Below, piece by piece: positions 1 through 7,107 of a DNA stretch of 34,846 nt. Within the stretch, counting starts at the first letter, position 1. Each line of letters begins with the position of its first letter. The notes beneath the pieces were generated by a model. That model did not search any database. It worked only from the letters and a program-made list of their open reading frames with translations, and was not told the origin of the DNA. Both the position numbers and the translations under genes were made by a program. Source of the stretch: an uncultured Phycisphaerales bacterium (GTDB lineage Bacteria > Planctomycetota > Phycisphaerae > WQYP01); the NCBI GenBank assembly GCA_903868035.1, contig CAIPTQ010000278.1, forward strand, positions 1 through 34,846, written 5' to 3'.

Positions 1-609
1 GCCCCCCCGCCCCCCCCCGATGCCCCCGCCAATAAACGCAAGCACCCGCCCCTGTTGACCGTCCACCTCCGCGGCGATCCTTACGATTCCCCCATCATTG
101 CCGTCCTCACCGGCCATCCCATTTTCTACATTCTTCCGACCGAAAAAGTCCGCCACCATCCCGATATCCAATCCCTCGGCCCCGATCCCCTGACCACCTC
201 CACGTTTTACGATGAATTCCCCTACCGCCTGCGCCAGAACCCCGGCCGGACGCTTGCGGCTGCGCTGCTGGATCAGGAAGTCGTCGCGGGGCTGGGGAAC
301 ATGCTCAAGTGCGAGATACTCTACGCCATGCGTTTCTCGCCCGCGCTCCGCGTCGGCGCACTATACGCCTCGCAGATCGACCACCTCGCGGGCACGATTG
401 TGGGCCTGGCCGCCACCGCCACCACGTTTGCCGTCAAGGCCGAACCCTTCCCCTACCGCGTGTACGACCGTGCCGGGCTACCCTGCGGCATCTGCAACAC
501 GCCCATTACCGTGGACCGCTCGGCCCAGGACGGGCACCTCACGTGGTACTGCCCCGCGTGCCAGCCTGTGGGCCAGGAACCAAACCTATTTGAACCTACC
601 GCGCGTTAG
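1..609 (+). CDS. Nei/Fpg-family DNA glycosylase (formamidopyrimidine-DNA glycosylase / endonuclease VIII type), 5' end missing
   Basis: This is the C-terminal part of a bifunctional base-excision-repair glycosylase/AP lyase. The frame is open from the first base of the window, so the N-terminal catalytic Pro-Glu lies outside. Seen: the end of the beta-sandwich domain, then the helix-two-turn-helix segment (LLDQEVVAGLGNMLKCEILY, about 284-343), then a C-terminal zinc finger with two Cys pairs (PCGIC near 481-495 and YCPACQ near 547-564). The H2TH/zinc-finger order is diagnostic of the Fpg/Nei family. A TTG at 55 could be read as a start, but the homology extends upstream of it. A C-rich tract at 1-30 encodes a proline-rich stretch, perhaps an inter-domain linker. 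Fpg and Nei cannot be told apart without the N-terminus. Confidence 0.85.
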   Translation, partial: APPPPPDAPANKRKHPPLLTVHLRGDPYDSPIIAVLTGHPIFYILPTEKVRHHPDIQSLGPDPLTTSTFYDEFPYRLRQNPGRTLAAALLDQEVVAGLGNMLKCEILYAMRFSPALRVGALYASQIDHLAGTIVGLAATATTFAVKAEPFPYRVYDRAGLPCGICNTPITVDRSAQDGHLTWYCPACQPVGQEPNLFEPTAR

Positions 610-781
610 TCCCCCAGAGCAGCACCCCCAACAGCATCAACATAAACCCCGCCCCCACGGCCAACCACCCCCACACCCGCGGCCAAATCCCGCGCCCCGC
701 CGCCCGCCGCGCACAGCGTATCCGCCAGCGCCCGAGCGCGATAAAAATGCACGCCAACGCAATCAGCGGCACGGAAATCAT
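596..781 (-). CDS. Small two-helix membrane protein, function unknown
   Basis: A 61-residue ORF starting MISVPLIALACIFIALG, with two hydrophobic segments (about residues 2-17 and 39-56) separated by an Arg-rich loop (RWRIRCARRAAGR). This is the layout of a small integral membrane protein. It starts 24 bases after the OsmC stop codon on the same strand, so it could be the second gene of that transcript. Its last 14 bases overlap the 3' end of the convergent glycosylase gene. The ribosome binding site is weak (GGATTGGA upstream). No family is recognised. It may be a chance ORF, but the two clean membrane segments and the operon-like position argue for a real gene. Confidence 0.45.
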   Translation of the reverse strand: MISVPLIALACIFIALGRWRIRCARRAAGRGIWPRVWGWLAVGAGFMLMLLGVLLWGTNAR

Positions 782-805
782 GCGCAGTCCAATCCGCCAA
801 AGTTT

Positions 806-1234
806 TCACTTGCTAAGCGTTGCCTTCAACTCGATCGGCACCGCCGCCAGGGCCTGCGACACCGGGCACCCGGTTTTCGCCTTGTTGGCCGTTTCCAGAA
901 ATGCCGCCTCTTGAATTCCCGGCACGACCGCCTCGCACGTCAGCAGAATCCTGGTGATTTTGAAACCCTCACCCACCTTCTCCACCGTCACCGCCGCCTT
1001 GGTGCCGACTCGCGTGGGCACATGTCCGCCCAGGGAAAGCATGTGCGAGAGCGCCATCGAGAAGCACGCGGCATGGGCCGCGCCCAGCAGTTCCTCGGGG
1101 TTGGTGCCGGGGATATCCTCGAAGCGGTTGGAGAAGTTGTAAGGTTGATTGATGGAGCCGGTATCGGTCTTAACGCGGCCCTTGCCTTGGACAAGGTTGC
1201 CTTCCCAAGCGGCATAAGCGGAACGAGTGGGCAT
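806..1234 (-). CDS. osmC: OsmC/Ohr-family peroxidase
   Basis: A 142-residue thiol peroxidase of the OsmC/Ohr family. These cytoplasmic enzymes reduce organic hydroperoxides and hydrogen peroxide with a redox-active Cys pair. Seen: C57 in HAACFSMALSHML and C123 in TGCPVSQAL, the two expected catalytic cysteines, plus the NPEELLGAAHAAC segment that precedes the first one. The spacing and the start MPTRSAYAAWEGNLVQGKG fit the OsmC branch rather than Ohr. Length is normal. The ATG at 1234 has a good ribosome binding site (AAGGAG at 1242-1247). A small membrane protein follows 24 bases downstream. Confidence 0.9.
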   Translation of the reverse strand: MPTRSAYAAWEGNLVQGKGRVKTDTGSINQPYNFSNRFEDIPGTNPEELLGAAHAACFSMALSHMLSLGGHVPTRVGTKAAVTVEKVGEGFKITRILLTCEAVVPGIQEAAFLETANKAKTGCPVSQALAAVPIELKATLSK

Positions 1235-1317
1235 GAAAAGTCTCCTTAAAAATATACATGGGCATCACACCCGAGGCGACGGTCAAACGCAAGCCGCGCG
1301 CGGAATTCGGATGCCAA

Positions 1318-1542
1318 TCAATCAAGCAACTGCGAAAACTCCTCCGGAGCCATACCCGCGTCTCGAATAAGCCCGCGTAGCAACCCACGATCAAGTTCCC
1401 GATGGTCCGGAATTGAAAGGTTGAAGGGAACCCCGTCTTTCACCAATACCATATGACTGCCGCGTTGCCTGTTGAAACGACACCCCGCGCGTTCAAAGGC
1501 CGCACGTGCCGCACGTCCACTGATTACAGGAAGCTTGGGCAT
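1318..1542 (-). CDS. hicA: HicA-family mRNA interferase toxin
   Basis: A 74-residue protein of the YcfA/HicA family, a dsRBD-like fold that cleaves mRNA. Seen: the N-terminal start MPKLPVISGRAARAAFERAG and the catalytic-His motif GSHMVL with H30. The C-terminal helical part LLRGLIRDAGMAPEEF is typical of the family. The start lies 3 bases after the hicB stop on the same strand, so the two genes are translationally linked. Here the antitoxin comes first, an order found in part of the family. It looks intact and potentially active. Confidence 0.9.
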   Translation of the reverse strand: MPKLPVISGRAARAAFERAGCRFNRQRGSHMVLVKDGVPFNLSIPDHRELDRGLLRGLIRDAGMAPEEFSQLLD

Positions 1543-1545
1543 GAT

Positions 1546-1752
1546 TCAAACCGTCACAAGTTCTATGGACTGCGCGGTGGAAATGCGTTCAACTTTATCC
1601 TGCTCCACTTCCAGCCACGCCGTGATTGCCTCGCGGATATTCGCCATGGCATCGCCGCGCGTATCTCCCTGGGACCAACATCCACGTAATGCAGGGACAT
1701 GGGCCACAAACCCTTTATCCTCACCCGGTTCGATGACAACTTTAAGAACCAT
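1546..1752 (-). CDS. hicB: HicB-family antitoxin
   Basis: A 68-residue antitoxin (MVLKVVIEPGEDKGFVAHVP...), with the partial RNase-H-like HicB fold: the strand VVIEPGEDKGFVAHVPALRGCWSQGDT and a helix DAMANIREAITAWLEV. The frame is open back to 1938, but the start is placed at the ATG at 1752. A strong ribosome binding site GAGGAG (1762-1767) sits 9 bases upstream, and a TATAAT box (1780-1785) lies just beyond, so the longer form would begin before the transcript. The C-terminal DNA-binding extension of longer HicB proteins is short or absent. It neutralises HicA and probably autoregulates the operon. Confidence 0.87.
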   Translation of the reverse strand: MVLKVVIEPGEDKGFVAHVPALRGCWSQGDTRGDAMANIREAITAWLEVEQDKVERISTAQSIELVTV

Positions 1753-1776
1753 GTTCACAGACTCCTCAAAACGCAT

Positions 1777-1787
1777 GGTATTATACC
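1777..1787 (-). promoter_or_regulatory. hicBA promoter -10 box inside a perfect palindrome (possible HicB operator)
   Basis: The minus strand carries a consensus TATAAT at 1780-1785, 27 bases upstream of the hicB start. It lies inside the 11-bp palindrome GGTATTATACC (1777-1787). A second half-site GGATACC lies beside it (1791-1797). A -35 box is poor (TGGTCA near 1804-1809, 18-bp spacing). A palindrome over the -10 box is where an autoregulatory antitoxin would bind; this role is inferred. Confidence 0.5.
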
Positions 1788-1816
1788 CCGGATACCGATC
1801 CTCTGACCATGAATAA

Positions 1817-1842
1817 GGCCCACATCCTCCCAGATGTGGGCC
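1817..1842 (-). terminator. Perfect 10-bp hairpin downstream of fusA
   Basis: GGCCCACATC, a 6-base loop, and GATGTGGGCC form a perfect inverted repeat between the fusA stop and the hicBA promoter. It lacks a T-run on either strand, so it is at most a non-canonical terminator or an mRNA 3'-end stabiliser for fusA. Confidence 0.45.
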
Positions 1843-1957
1843 GCGCGATTGTGCAGTTTCAAATTCCAGCAGTGTTGAGTGGGAGTAAAATTGTCCCTCA
1901 TGAGATTCCAGAGACGTTTCCGCGTTTGCGGGATGCACGGGTCGCTCCCTAACGGTC

Positions 1958-1981
1958 GCGGCTCTGTTATTTTAGAGCCGC
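1958..1981 (-). terminator. 8-bp hairpin enclosing the fusA stop codon
   Basis: GCGGCTCT at 1958-1965 and AGAGCCGC at 1974-1981 pair perfectly around an 8-base loop that contains the fusA TAA (1967-1969). There is no T-tract. It may act with the 1817-1842 hairpin at the 3' end of the fusA mRNA. Confidence 0.35.
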
Positions 1982-4090
1982 CAAAATTTCCGCCTGCACC
2001 CCCGCAGGCACCTGGGAGTAACTGTGCGGTTCCATGGTGTACGTCGCCCGGCCCTGCGTCATCGAGCGCAGGTCCGTCGAATAGCCGAACATGTTCGCCA
2101 GCGGCACGGTGGCGTCGATGACCTGGGTGTTGCCGCGCTGTTCGGCGTTTTCGATCATCGCCCGCCGGCTGGAGATGTCACCCTGCACCGGGCCGGCAAA
2201 CTCAATGGGCGTGACGACTTGCAACTTCATGATCGGCTCGAGGAGGCAGGGGCGGGCCTTGCGCACGGCGATTTGCATGGCGAGGATGCCGGCGTGTTCG
2301 AAGGCCACCTGGCTGGAGTCCACGTCATGGTAGGAGCCGTCGAAGAGTTCGACCTTGACGTTGATCAGCGGGTAACCGGCGAGGACGCCGGTCTTGGCGG
2401 CCATGCGGATGCCGTCCTCGACGGGTTTGATGAATTCCTTGGGGATCGATCCGCCCTTGATTTCATTGGCGAAGAGAATGGTGTCCTCGGAATCGTCGCC
2501 TTCGACGGGCTGGTAGGGCTCGATGCGAATCCAGCAATCGCCGTATTGCCCGCGGCCGCCGGTCTGCTTGACGTGCTTGCCCTGGGCCTCGGCCTTGGCG
2601 GTGATGGTCTCCTTGTAGGCCACCTTGGGCTTGCCGACGACGACGTCCACCTTCATGTCGCGTTTGAGCTTGTTGGCGATGATTTCCAGGTGCAGTTCAC
2701 CCATGCCGTGGATGATGGTCTGGCCGGTCTCGTTATCGAAATTCGACCGGAAGGTGGGATCCTCGCGGCGGAGGGTGGTGAGGGCCTCGCCGAGTTTGGT
2801 CTTGTCGTTGGAGCTCTTGGGCTCGATCGACATGGAGATCACGGGCTCGGGGAACTCCATTTTTTCGAGCAGGATCGGATGATCCTGGTCGCAGACGGTG
2901 TCGCCGGTGAGGCTGTACTTAAAGCCGTTGATGCCGACGATATCGCCGGCCTCGGCATACTCCAGGGGCTTCTGGTCGGCGGCGTGCATTTCCCAGATGC
3001 GCGAGGCCATTTCGCGCTTGTCGCGCGTGGTGTTCATCACGCGCGTGCCCGATTCGAGCTTGCCCGAGTAGACGCGCAGATAGCTCAAATCACCGTGTTG
3101 GCTCGACACAATCTTGAACACAATCCCGCAGAACGGCTCGGTATTGTCCGACTTGCGGATCAATTCCACATCCTTCTTGCGCGGATCGTGCCCGACGATG
3201 GGCGGCTTGTCCATCGGGCTGGGCAGATAGAACACAACGTTATTCAGCAAAAGCTGCACGCCCTTGTACTTCAATGCCGATCCGCAGAGCACCGGGTTGA
3301 TCTGGATCGACACGGTCCCCTTCCGCAGCCCGCGCCGGATTTCCTCCACGCTCAACTCCTCCCCCGACAGATACTTCTCCGTCAGCGTGTCATCGCACTC
3401 GGCGGCCTTCTCGATCATGTACGCCCGCGCATGCTCCACCTTGCCCACCATGTCCGCCGGAATCGGAATCTCCTTCCAATCCACCCCTTCGGACTCCTCA
3501 TCCCAGGTGTACGCCTTCTGCTCCACCAGATCGATCACCCCCGAAAACGTCTCCGCCGCCCCGATGGGCAACTGGATCGGCACGGGATTGGCGCCCAGGC
3601 GGTCGCGGATGGTGCCGACGCAAAATTCAAAATCCGCGCCCACCTTGTCCATCTTGTTGATGAAGCACAGCCGCGGGACGTTATATTTGGTCGCCTGCCG
3701 CCAGACCGTTTCGGACTGGGCCTCGACGCCTTCGCGGCCGTCGAAGACCGCCACGGCCCCGTCGAGCACGCGCAGCGAGCGCTCGACTTCCACGGTAAAG
3801 TCCACGTGCCCCGGCGTGTCAATCAGGTTGATCACATAGTTGTCATCGGTCAGGCGCACATTGCCGGCCCCGTGCAGGAACCACGGGCAGGTGGTCGCGG
3901 CGGAAGTGATGGTGATGCCGCGCTCCTGCTCTTCGGGCAGATGGTCCATGACGGCGGTGCCTTCGTGGACTTCGCCGAGCTTGTGGGTTTTGCCGGTGTA
4001 AAAGAGAATCCGCTCGGAGACGGTGGTTTTGCCCGCATCGATGTGGGCGGCGATGCCGATGTTGCGGAATTTGGTAAGGTCGCGTGCCAT
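1967..4090 (-). CDS. fusA: Elongation factor G
   Basis: A 707-residue translational GTPase that drives ribosomal translocation and, with RRF, ribosome recycling. Seen: P-loop AHIDAGKT (residues 15-22), switch I with RGITI (58-62), DTPGH (91-95) and NKMD (145-148). Domains II-V follow, with the domain IV-type segment [16 protein letters not shown] and a normal C-terminus. The ATG at 4090 is chosen because AAGGA lies 7 bases upstream and [23 protein letters not shown] matches the family start; the frame extends to 4123 without support. It is not in an str operon with rpsL, rpsG or tuf. Instead it stands alone behind its own promoter, with a leader of roughly 330 nt. Length is close to normal, slightly extended by a loop before the G3 motif ([14 protein letters not shown]). 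Confidence 0.96.
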   Translation of the reverse strand: MARDLTKFRNIGIAAHIDAGKTTVSERILFYTGKTHKLGEVHEGTAVMDHLPEEQERGITITSAATTCPWFLHGAGNVRLTDDNYVINLIDTPGHVDFTVEVERSLRVLDGAVAVFDGREGVEAQSETVWRQATKYNVPRLCFINKMDKVGADFEFCVGTIRDRLGANPVPIQLPIGAAETFSGVIDLVEQKAYTWDEESEGVDWKEIPIPADMVGKVEHARAYMIEKAAECDDTLTEKYLSGEELSVEEIRRGLRKGTVSIQINPVLCGSALKYKGVQLLLNNVVFYLPSPMDKPPIVGHDPRKKDVELIRKSDNTEPFCGIVFKIVSSQHGDLSYLRVYSGKLESGTRVMNTTRDKREMASRIWEMHAADQKPLEYAEAGDIVGINGFKYSLTGDTVCDQDHPILLEKMEFPEPVISMSIEPKSSNDKTKLGEALTTLRREDPTFRSNFDNETGQTIIHGMGELHLEIIANKLKRDMKVDVVVGKPKVAYKETITAKAEAQGKHVKQTGGRGQYGDCWIRIEPYQPVEGDDSEDTILFANEIKGGSIPKEFIKPVEDGIRMAAKTGVLAGYPLINVKVELFDGSYHDVDSSQVAFEHAGILAMQIAVRKARPCLLEPIMKLQVVTPIEFAGPVQGDISSRRAMIENAEQRGNTQVIDATVPLANMFGYSTDLRSMTQGRATYTMEPHSYSQVPAGVQAEILAALK

Positions 4091-4421
4091 GGTTTGGTCC
4101 TTGTGATGAATCCTGGAAAACAACTATTCGGTGTCCGGCGGCGCCGGTTTTGCGTTTTGCCTTTGCGTTTTGCGTTGAAATAACTCGCCCGCCAGAAGCG
4201 TCCTGTAGTGCCTGGGGCGGAATCTGTTGATTCCCGGCCCTGGGCGGGCGTTTCTCGCGGGCTCGGCTCACGATTGTGGCATTTCAATCGCACCGTGCCG
4301 ATGTTCGCCCATGCGGTCGGGCGAACCCGTCGGCATGGGCTTAGAAAATATCGATGAGCAACTTCACAGCTCGTTCCTGATAGTCGTCCCCTCCGGCCCG
4401 CAAACACGAACCTTTGGGGAG
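4091..4421 (-). other. Long 5' leader of fusA with a strong stem-loop
   Basis: About 330 bases separate the predicted fusA transcription start from its ATG, and no convincing ORF lies between. The leader holds a stem-loop at 4293-4338. Its outer stem is CCGTGCCGA with TCGGCATGG (one G-T pair), its inner stem TTCGCCC with GGGCGAA, and its loop ATGCGGTC. A degenerate tandem repeat of TTTTGCG/TTTTGCC units lies at 4148-4177. No known riboswitch is recognised. The stem-loop has no T-run, so a plain terminator is unlikely. Confidence 0.4.
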
Positions 4422-4427
4422 TTCCTC

Positions 4428-4456
4428 ATTTAATCGGAAATTCCGTCGAAAATCAA
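4428..4456 (-). promoter_or_regulatory. Probable sigma-70 promoter of fusA
   Basis: On the minus strand TTGATT (4456-4451), a 17-base spacer and TTAAAT (4433-4428) form a sigma-70-like promoter in a clearly AT-richer segment. Transcription would start near 4421, facing fusA. Confidence 0.5.
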
Positions 4457-4550
4457 GCAATAATCCTTATAAACTCGAGAATCCTATTCAAACACTGACA
4501 AACCGGCCCCGGAAAATGCCATAATACCGCCGGAAATTGCGGCGATTCGA

Positions 4551-4579
4551 TTGACAGTCCGCTAAAATCACGATAACAA
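4551..4579 (+). promoter_or_regulatory. Probable sigma-70 promoter of the small lipoprotein gene
   Basis: A perfect TTGACA (4551-4556), a 17-base spacer and TAACAA (4574-4579) precede the lipoprotein ATG at 4620, giving a start near 4586 and a short leader. It is divergent from the fusA promoter. Confidence 0.5.
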
Positions 4580-4619
4580 TACACGTTCCGCAGGCGTGGT
4601 AATTTTTCGGAGTGCAGTT

Positions 4620-4829
4620 ATGAAAACGTTGATCCTGACGATGGCACTGGCGGGCATGCTGCTCCCACTGGCCGGTTGTGAAACCATGACCGACACCCGG
4701 GGGGAAAACCGCGTCCGCCTGAAACATGCCGCGATCATGGACCTCCGCCAGATCAATAACGACTGGCAGTATATGGCGTATCTTGAACGTCCGGTCTGGC
4801 TCTCGCGCTTCCCGATTCCCAATGACTGA
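4620..4829 (+). CDS. Small lipoprotein, function unknown
   Basis: A 69-residue product beginning MKTLILTMALAGMLLPLAGC. It has a basic start, a hydrophobic core and the lipobox LAGC with the acylated Cys at position 20. The mature part is only about 50 residues and rich in charge and tryptophan (INNDWQYMAYLERPVWLSRFPIPND). The start at 4620 follows GGAG 8 bases upstream, and a consensus-like promoter lies further up, so expression is well supported. The mature sequence resembles short lipoproteins of unknown function that I associate with Planctomycetes, from memory only. It has no operon partner: the next gene is convergent. Confidence 0.75.
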   Translation: MKTLILTMALAGMLLPLAGCETMTDTRGENRVRLKHAAIMDLRQINNDWQYMAYLERPVWLSRFPIPND

Positions 4830-4854
4830 CGCTTCGGGTGATGAACGCGAGGAA

Positions 4855-5322
4855 TCACACTCTCGCACTGTCTGACGCCATCACCACCCCAAATTCCACG
4901 GTTCCCCGTTCCGGCCCGCACCCCCGGCACCAATATTTAGCGCGCCGCGCGGGGCGACGATGCCGCCAATATTCCTTCCCGCAGGTTCCACACCGGGCGA
5001 CCCATCGGCCCCGGGGCATCACCGCTTCACCCTGATCGCATCGCTCGGGCTTGCAACCAACCCGCGCGCACATCGCCTTCCATAATGGCCCGTGGCCGGC
5101 CTTTTCGCCGGCCAGCGCGTGGGCGATCTCATGCAGGATGGTTTCCCGCACCTGGGGGGCCTCGTTGGACATCACGAAATGTGCCGACAATTCCAGCCGC
5201 TTCTGCCGATACCGGCACAAGCCCAGCGAGCGCTTGCGCCGGTTCCAACCGAACGCCCAATCCCCCAGCCCGAACTGGGCCATCAACTCCCGGGCCATCC
5301 CTGCCGCCAGTTCGAACTCCAT
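4855..5322 (-). CDS. SprT-like zinc metalloprotease domain protein
   Basis: A 155-residue protein of the SprT-like family, related to the protease domain of Spartan. Seen: the zinc-protease motif HEIAH (64-68) with a third ligand H77 in GHGPLW. A C-terminal zinc ribbon has Cys at 111, 114, 132 and 135 (CGTC...CRGC). The length matches stand-alone bacterial SprT-like proteins. Its substrate in bacteria is not well established; DNA-protein crosslink repair is only by analogy. It starts 32 bases after the cysteine desulfurase stop on the same strand, so it is the last gene of a VOC-desulfurase-SprT operon. Confidence 0.85.
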   Translation of the reverse strand: MEFELAAGMARELMAQFGLGDWAFGWNRRKRSLGLCRYRQKRLELSAHFVMSNEAPQVRETILHEIAHALAGEKAGHGPLWKAMCARVGCKPERCDQGEAVMPRGRWVARCGTCGKEYWRHRRPARRAKYWCRGCGPERGTVEFGVVMASDSARV

Positions 5323-5354
5323 GATGTCAATCCCTTACACACATGGGCATGGAC

Positions 5355-6509
5355 TTACACCGGCAACGTCGCGCGCAGGCGCGCGATGATCCCCGGCAGA
5401 ACCTCCAGCACGGTATCAATCTCCGCCTCCGTCGTAAAGCGGCTCAAGCTCCAGCGGACCGCGCCGTGGCCGATGCGGTCGTCCACGCCCATGGCCCGCA
5501 GCACCGGACTGGGCTCCAGCGAGCCGCTGGAACAGGCCGCCCCGGCGCTGGCGCAGATATCCCGCTCGGACAGGAGCAGCAGAATCGCCTCGGCCTCCAG
5601 GCGGGCAAAGCCGATGTTCGTGGTATTGGCCACGCGGGTCGTGCCGCCGATGACGTGGGCATCGGGGATGCGCTGGAGAATGCCCTGTTGCAGGCGGTCG
5701 CGCAGGGCCGCGAGGCGCGCTGGCGCGGAGCCGTCGGCCAGCGTTTGGGCGGCGCGTTCCGCGGCCGCACCCAGGCCGACGATGCCGGCGACATTTTCGG
5801 TGCCGCCGCGGCGGTCGCGTTCCTGGGGGCCGCCGCGCATCCAGGGCTGCCAGCGGGCGCCGCGCCGGACATAAAGCGCGCCGATCCCCTTGGGGCCGTG
5901 GAACTTGTGGGCGCTGAGGCTCAGCAAATCCACCGGCAGGTGCCGCAGTTGCAGGGCGATCTTGCCCACCGCCTGCACGGCATCGACATGCAGGGGCACG
6001 GCGTGGGTGCGGCACAGCGCGCCGGCGGCGGGGATGTCCAGGATCACGCCGGTTTCGTTGTTCACCCACATAATGCTGGCCAGGGCGATTTCCGGGGCGC
6101 GCCGGGCCAACACCTCCGCCAGGGTGGCGACATCCAGGGAGCCGTCCGGGCGCATGCCGATGAGTGCCACTTCATATCCCAGTTTTTTCAAGCCGGCGAC
6201 GGGTTCGCGGACGGCGCTGTGCTCGATGGTGCTGGTGACGATCACCTTGCGCGGGGCGCGGGCGGCCAGCAGGCCCATGATGGCGGCGTTGTCCGATTCG
6301 GTGCCGCCGCTGGTGAAGATGATTTCCTTGGGCTCGCAATCGAGCAGGGCAGCCACGCGTACGCGCGCCTCCTCGACGGCTTGCCGGGCGTCCTGGCCGA
6401 AGCGGTGGGTGCTGGAGGGGTTGCCGTAGCGCTCGCCGAGGAACGGCAGCATGGCCTCCCGCACGGCGGGATCGACCATGGTGGTGGCGTTGTTGTCGAG
6501 GTAGATCAT
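5355..6509 (-). CDS. Cysteine desulfurase (NifS/IscS family)
   Basis: A 384-residue PLP enzyme that moves sulfur from L-cysteine to an active-site cysteine for Fe-S cluster assembly or tRNA thiolation. Seen: the start MIYLDNNATT typical of the family; H97 in TIEHSAV, which stacks on PLP; the Schiff-base lysine K202 in SLSAHKFHGPKG; and the catalytic loop SAGAACSSGS with C326. These place it with group I (IscS/NifS) enzymes. The frame is open to 7139, but only MIYLDNNA matches the family, so the ATG at 6509 is used; its ribosome binding site is weak. The VOC gene ends 50 bases upstream and sprT-like follows. No iscU or scaffold gene is adjacent, so it cannot be assigned to ISC, NIF or tRNA pathways. 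Confidence 0.93.
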   Translation of the reverse strand: MIYLDNNATTMVDPAVREAMLPFLGERYGNPSSTHRFGQDARQAVEEARVRVAALLDCEPKEIIFTSGGTESDNAAIMGLLAARAPRKVIVTSTIEHSAVREPVAGLKKLGYEVALIGMRPDGSLDVATLAEVLARRAPEIALASIMWVNNETGVILDIPAAGALCRTHAVPLHVDAVQAVGKIALQLRHLPVDLLSLSAHKFHGPKGIGALYVRRGARWQPWMRGGPQERDRRGGTENVAGIVGLGAAAERAAQTLADGSAPARLAALRDRLQQGILQRIPDAHVIGGTTRVANTTNIGFARLEAEAILLLLSERDICASAGAACSSGSLEPSPVLRAMGVDDRIGHGAVRWSLSRFTTEAEIDTVLEVLPGIIARLRATLPV

Positions 6510-6559
6510 GGGTTCATTGTAGGGGAAGAAGGGCGGTTTTTCCCGTATCGGCCTGTCCT

Positions 6560-6979
6560 TCAAAACGCCCGCGTCTCGACCAACTGCACCCAGTTCCCCG
6601 CGGGGTCGCGGAGGAAGGCCATCCGCGTCATCCCCGCATCGCCGTGCAGGATCTCGCAGCCGATGTTCCGTTCGCGCAGGCGGAGCATCACATCGGAAAA
6701 ATTCTTCACCAGAAATCCCACTTGCCCCGGTGCGGCGATGCCGGGAGCGAGCAGAATGCGGCGGCGCTGCTGGGCGAAATGCATCCCCTCCGCATCGGTC
6801 TCCAGAAACTTCAGCCCCAGCACGCCTTCGTAGAACTGGCGCAGAATGCGTGGCGGCGCGTCGCCGGCCAGGAGGCGCACCTGGGCCACCGCGATGAGCG
6901 CCTCGACCGAGACGACCGGGGGCACCTCGTGCTTCAGCGGGGGCAGCGGCGTGTACGGATGTTCCCATTCCATGGCCAT
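6560..6979 (-). CDS. VOC-superfamily (glyoxalase/bleomycin resistance-like) protein
   Basis: A 139-residue protein with one pair of VOC beta-alpha-beta modules. Seen: VAQVRLLAGDAPPRILRQFYEGVLGLKFLE (first module), and VGFLVKNFSDVMLRLRERNIGCEI followed by MAFLRDPAGNWVQLVET (second module, with the usual DPxGN...E ending). The C-terminal Glu is a typical metal ligand of the superfamily. Substrate is unknown; VOC enzymes include glyoxalases, dioxygenases and antibiotic-binding proteins. It is first in the operon with the cysteine desulfurase and the SprT-like protein. ATG at 6979. Confidence 0.8.
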   Translation of the reverse strand: MAMEWEHPYTPLPPLKHEVPPVVSVEALIAVAQVRLLAGDAPPRILRQFYEGVLGLKFLETDAEGMHFAQQRRRILLAPGIAAPGQVGFLVKNFSDVMLRLRERNIGCEILHGDAGMTRMAFLRDPAGNWVQLVETRAF

Positions 6980-7044
6980 GGGGCACAGAATAATCGCCCC
7001 GGCGGCAACTGACCAATCCGCCGCGTCCGCGGCGCCCCCCCGGC

Positions 7045-7073
7045 TTGACGCGCGCCGGCCATTGGGCCATCAT
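7045..7073 (+). promoter_or_regulatory. Candidate promoter of the membrane-anchored protein gene
   Basis: TTGACG (7045-7050), a 17-base spacer and CATCAT (7068-7073). The -35 box is good and the -10 box mediocre. It would start transcription near 7080, just upstream of the ATG at 7108. Confidence 0.3.
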
Positions 7074-7107
7074 GCCGGGGAGACACCTTGCGAACCGAGG
7101 GGGTTTT

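Noticed and set aside
212..1249. 345-codon plus-strand frame
   Set aside because: Pro/Arg-rich; runs out of frame across the glycosylase gene and antisense to osmC.
2024..4183. A 719-codon open frame on the plus strand
   Set aside because: It is the antisense shadow of fusA, produced by GC-rich codon use; its translation has no family features.
4293..4338. Stem-loop considered as an intrinsic terminator or known riboswitch
   Set aside because: No T-run on either strand and no recognised riboswitch core; kept only as a structured leader element.
4365..4430. A 21-codon minus-strand ORF at the fusA promoter (MRNSPKVRVCG...)
   Set aside because: Its ATG overlaps the -10 box, so it would not be in the transcript, and it has no special codon content.
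5343..6833. Long plus-strand frame opposite the cysteine desulfurase
   Set aside because: Shadow of the PLP enzyme gene, which has all catalytic motifs on the minus strand.
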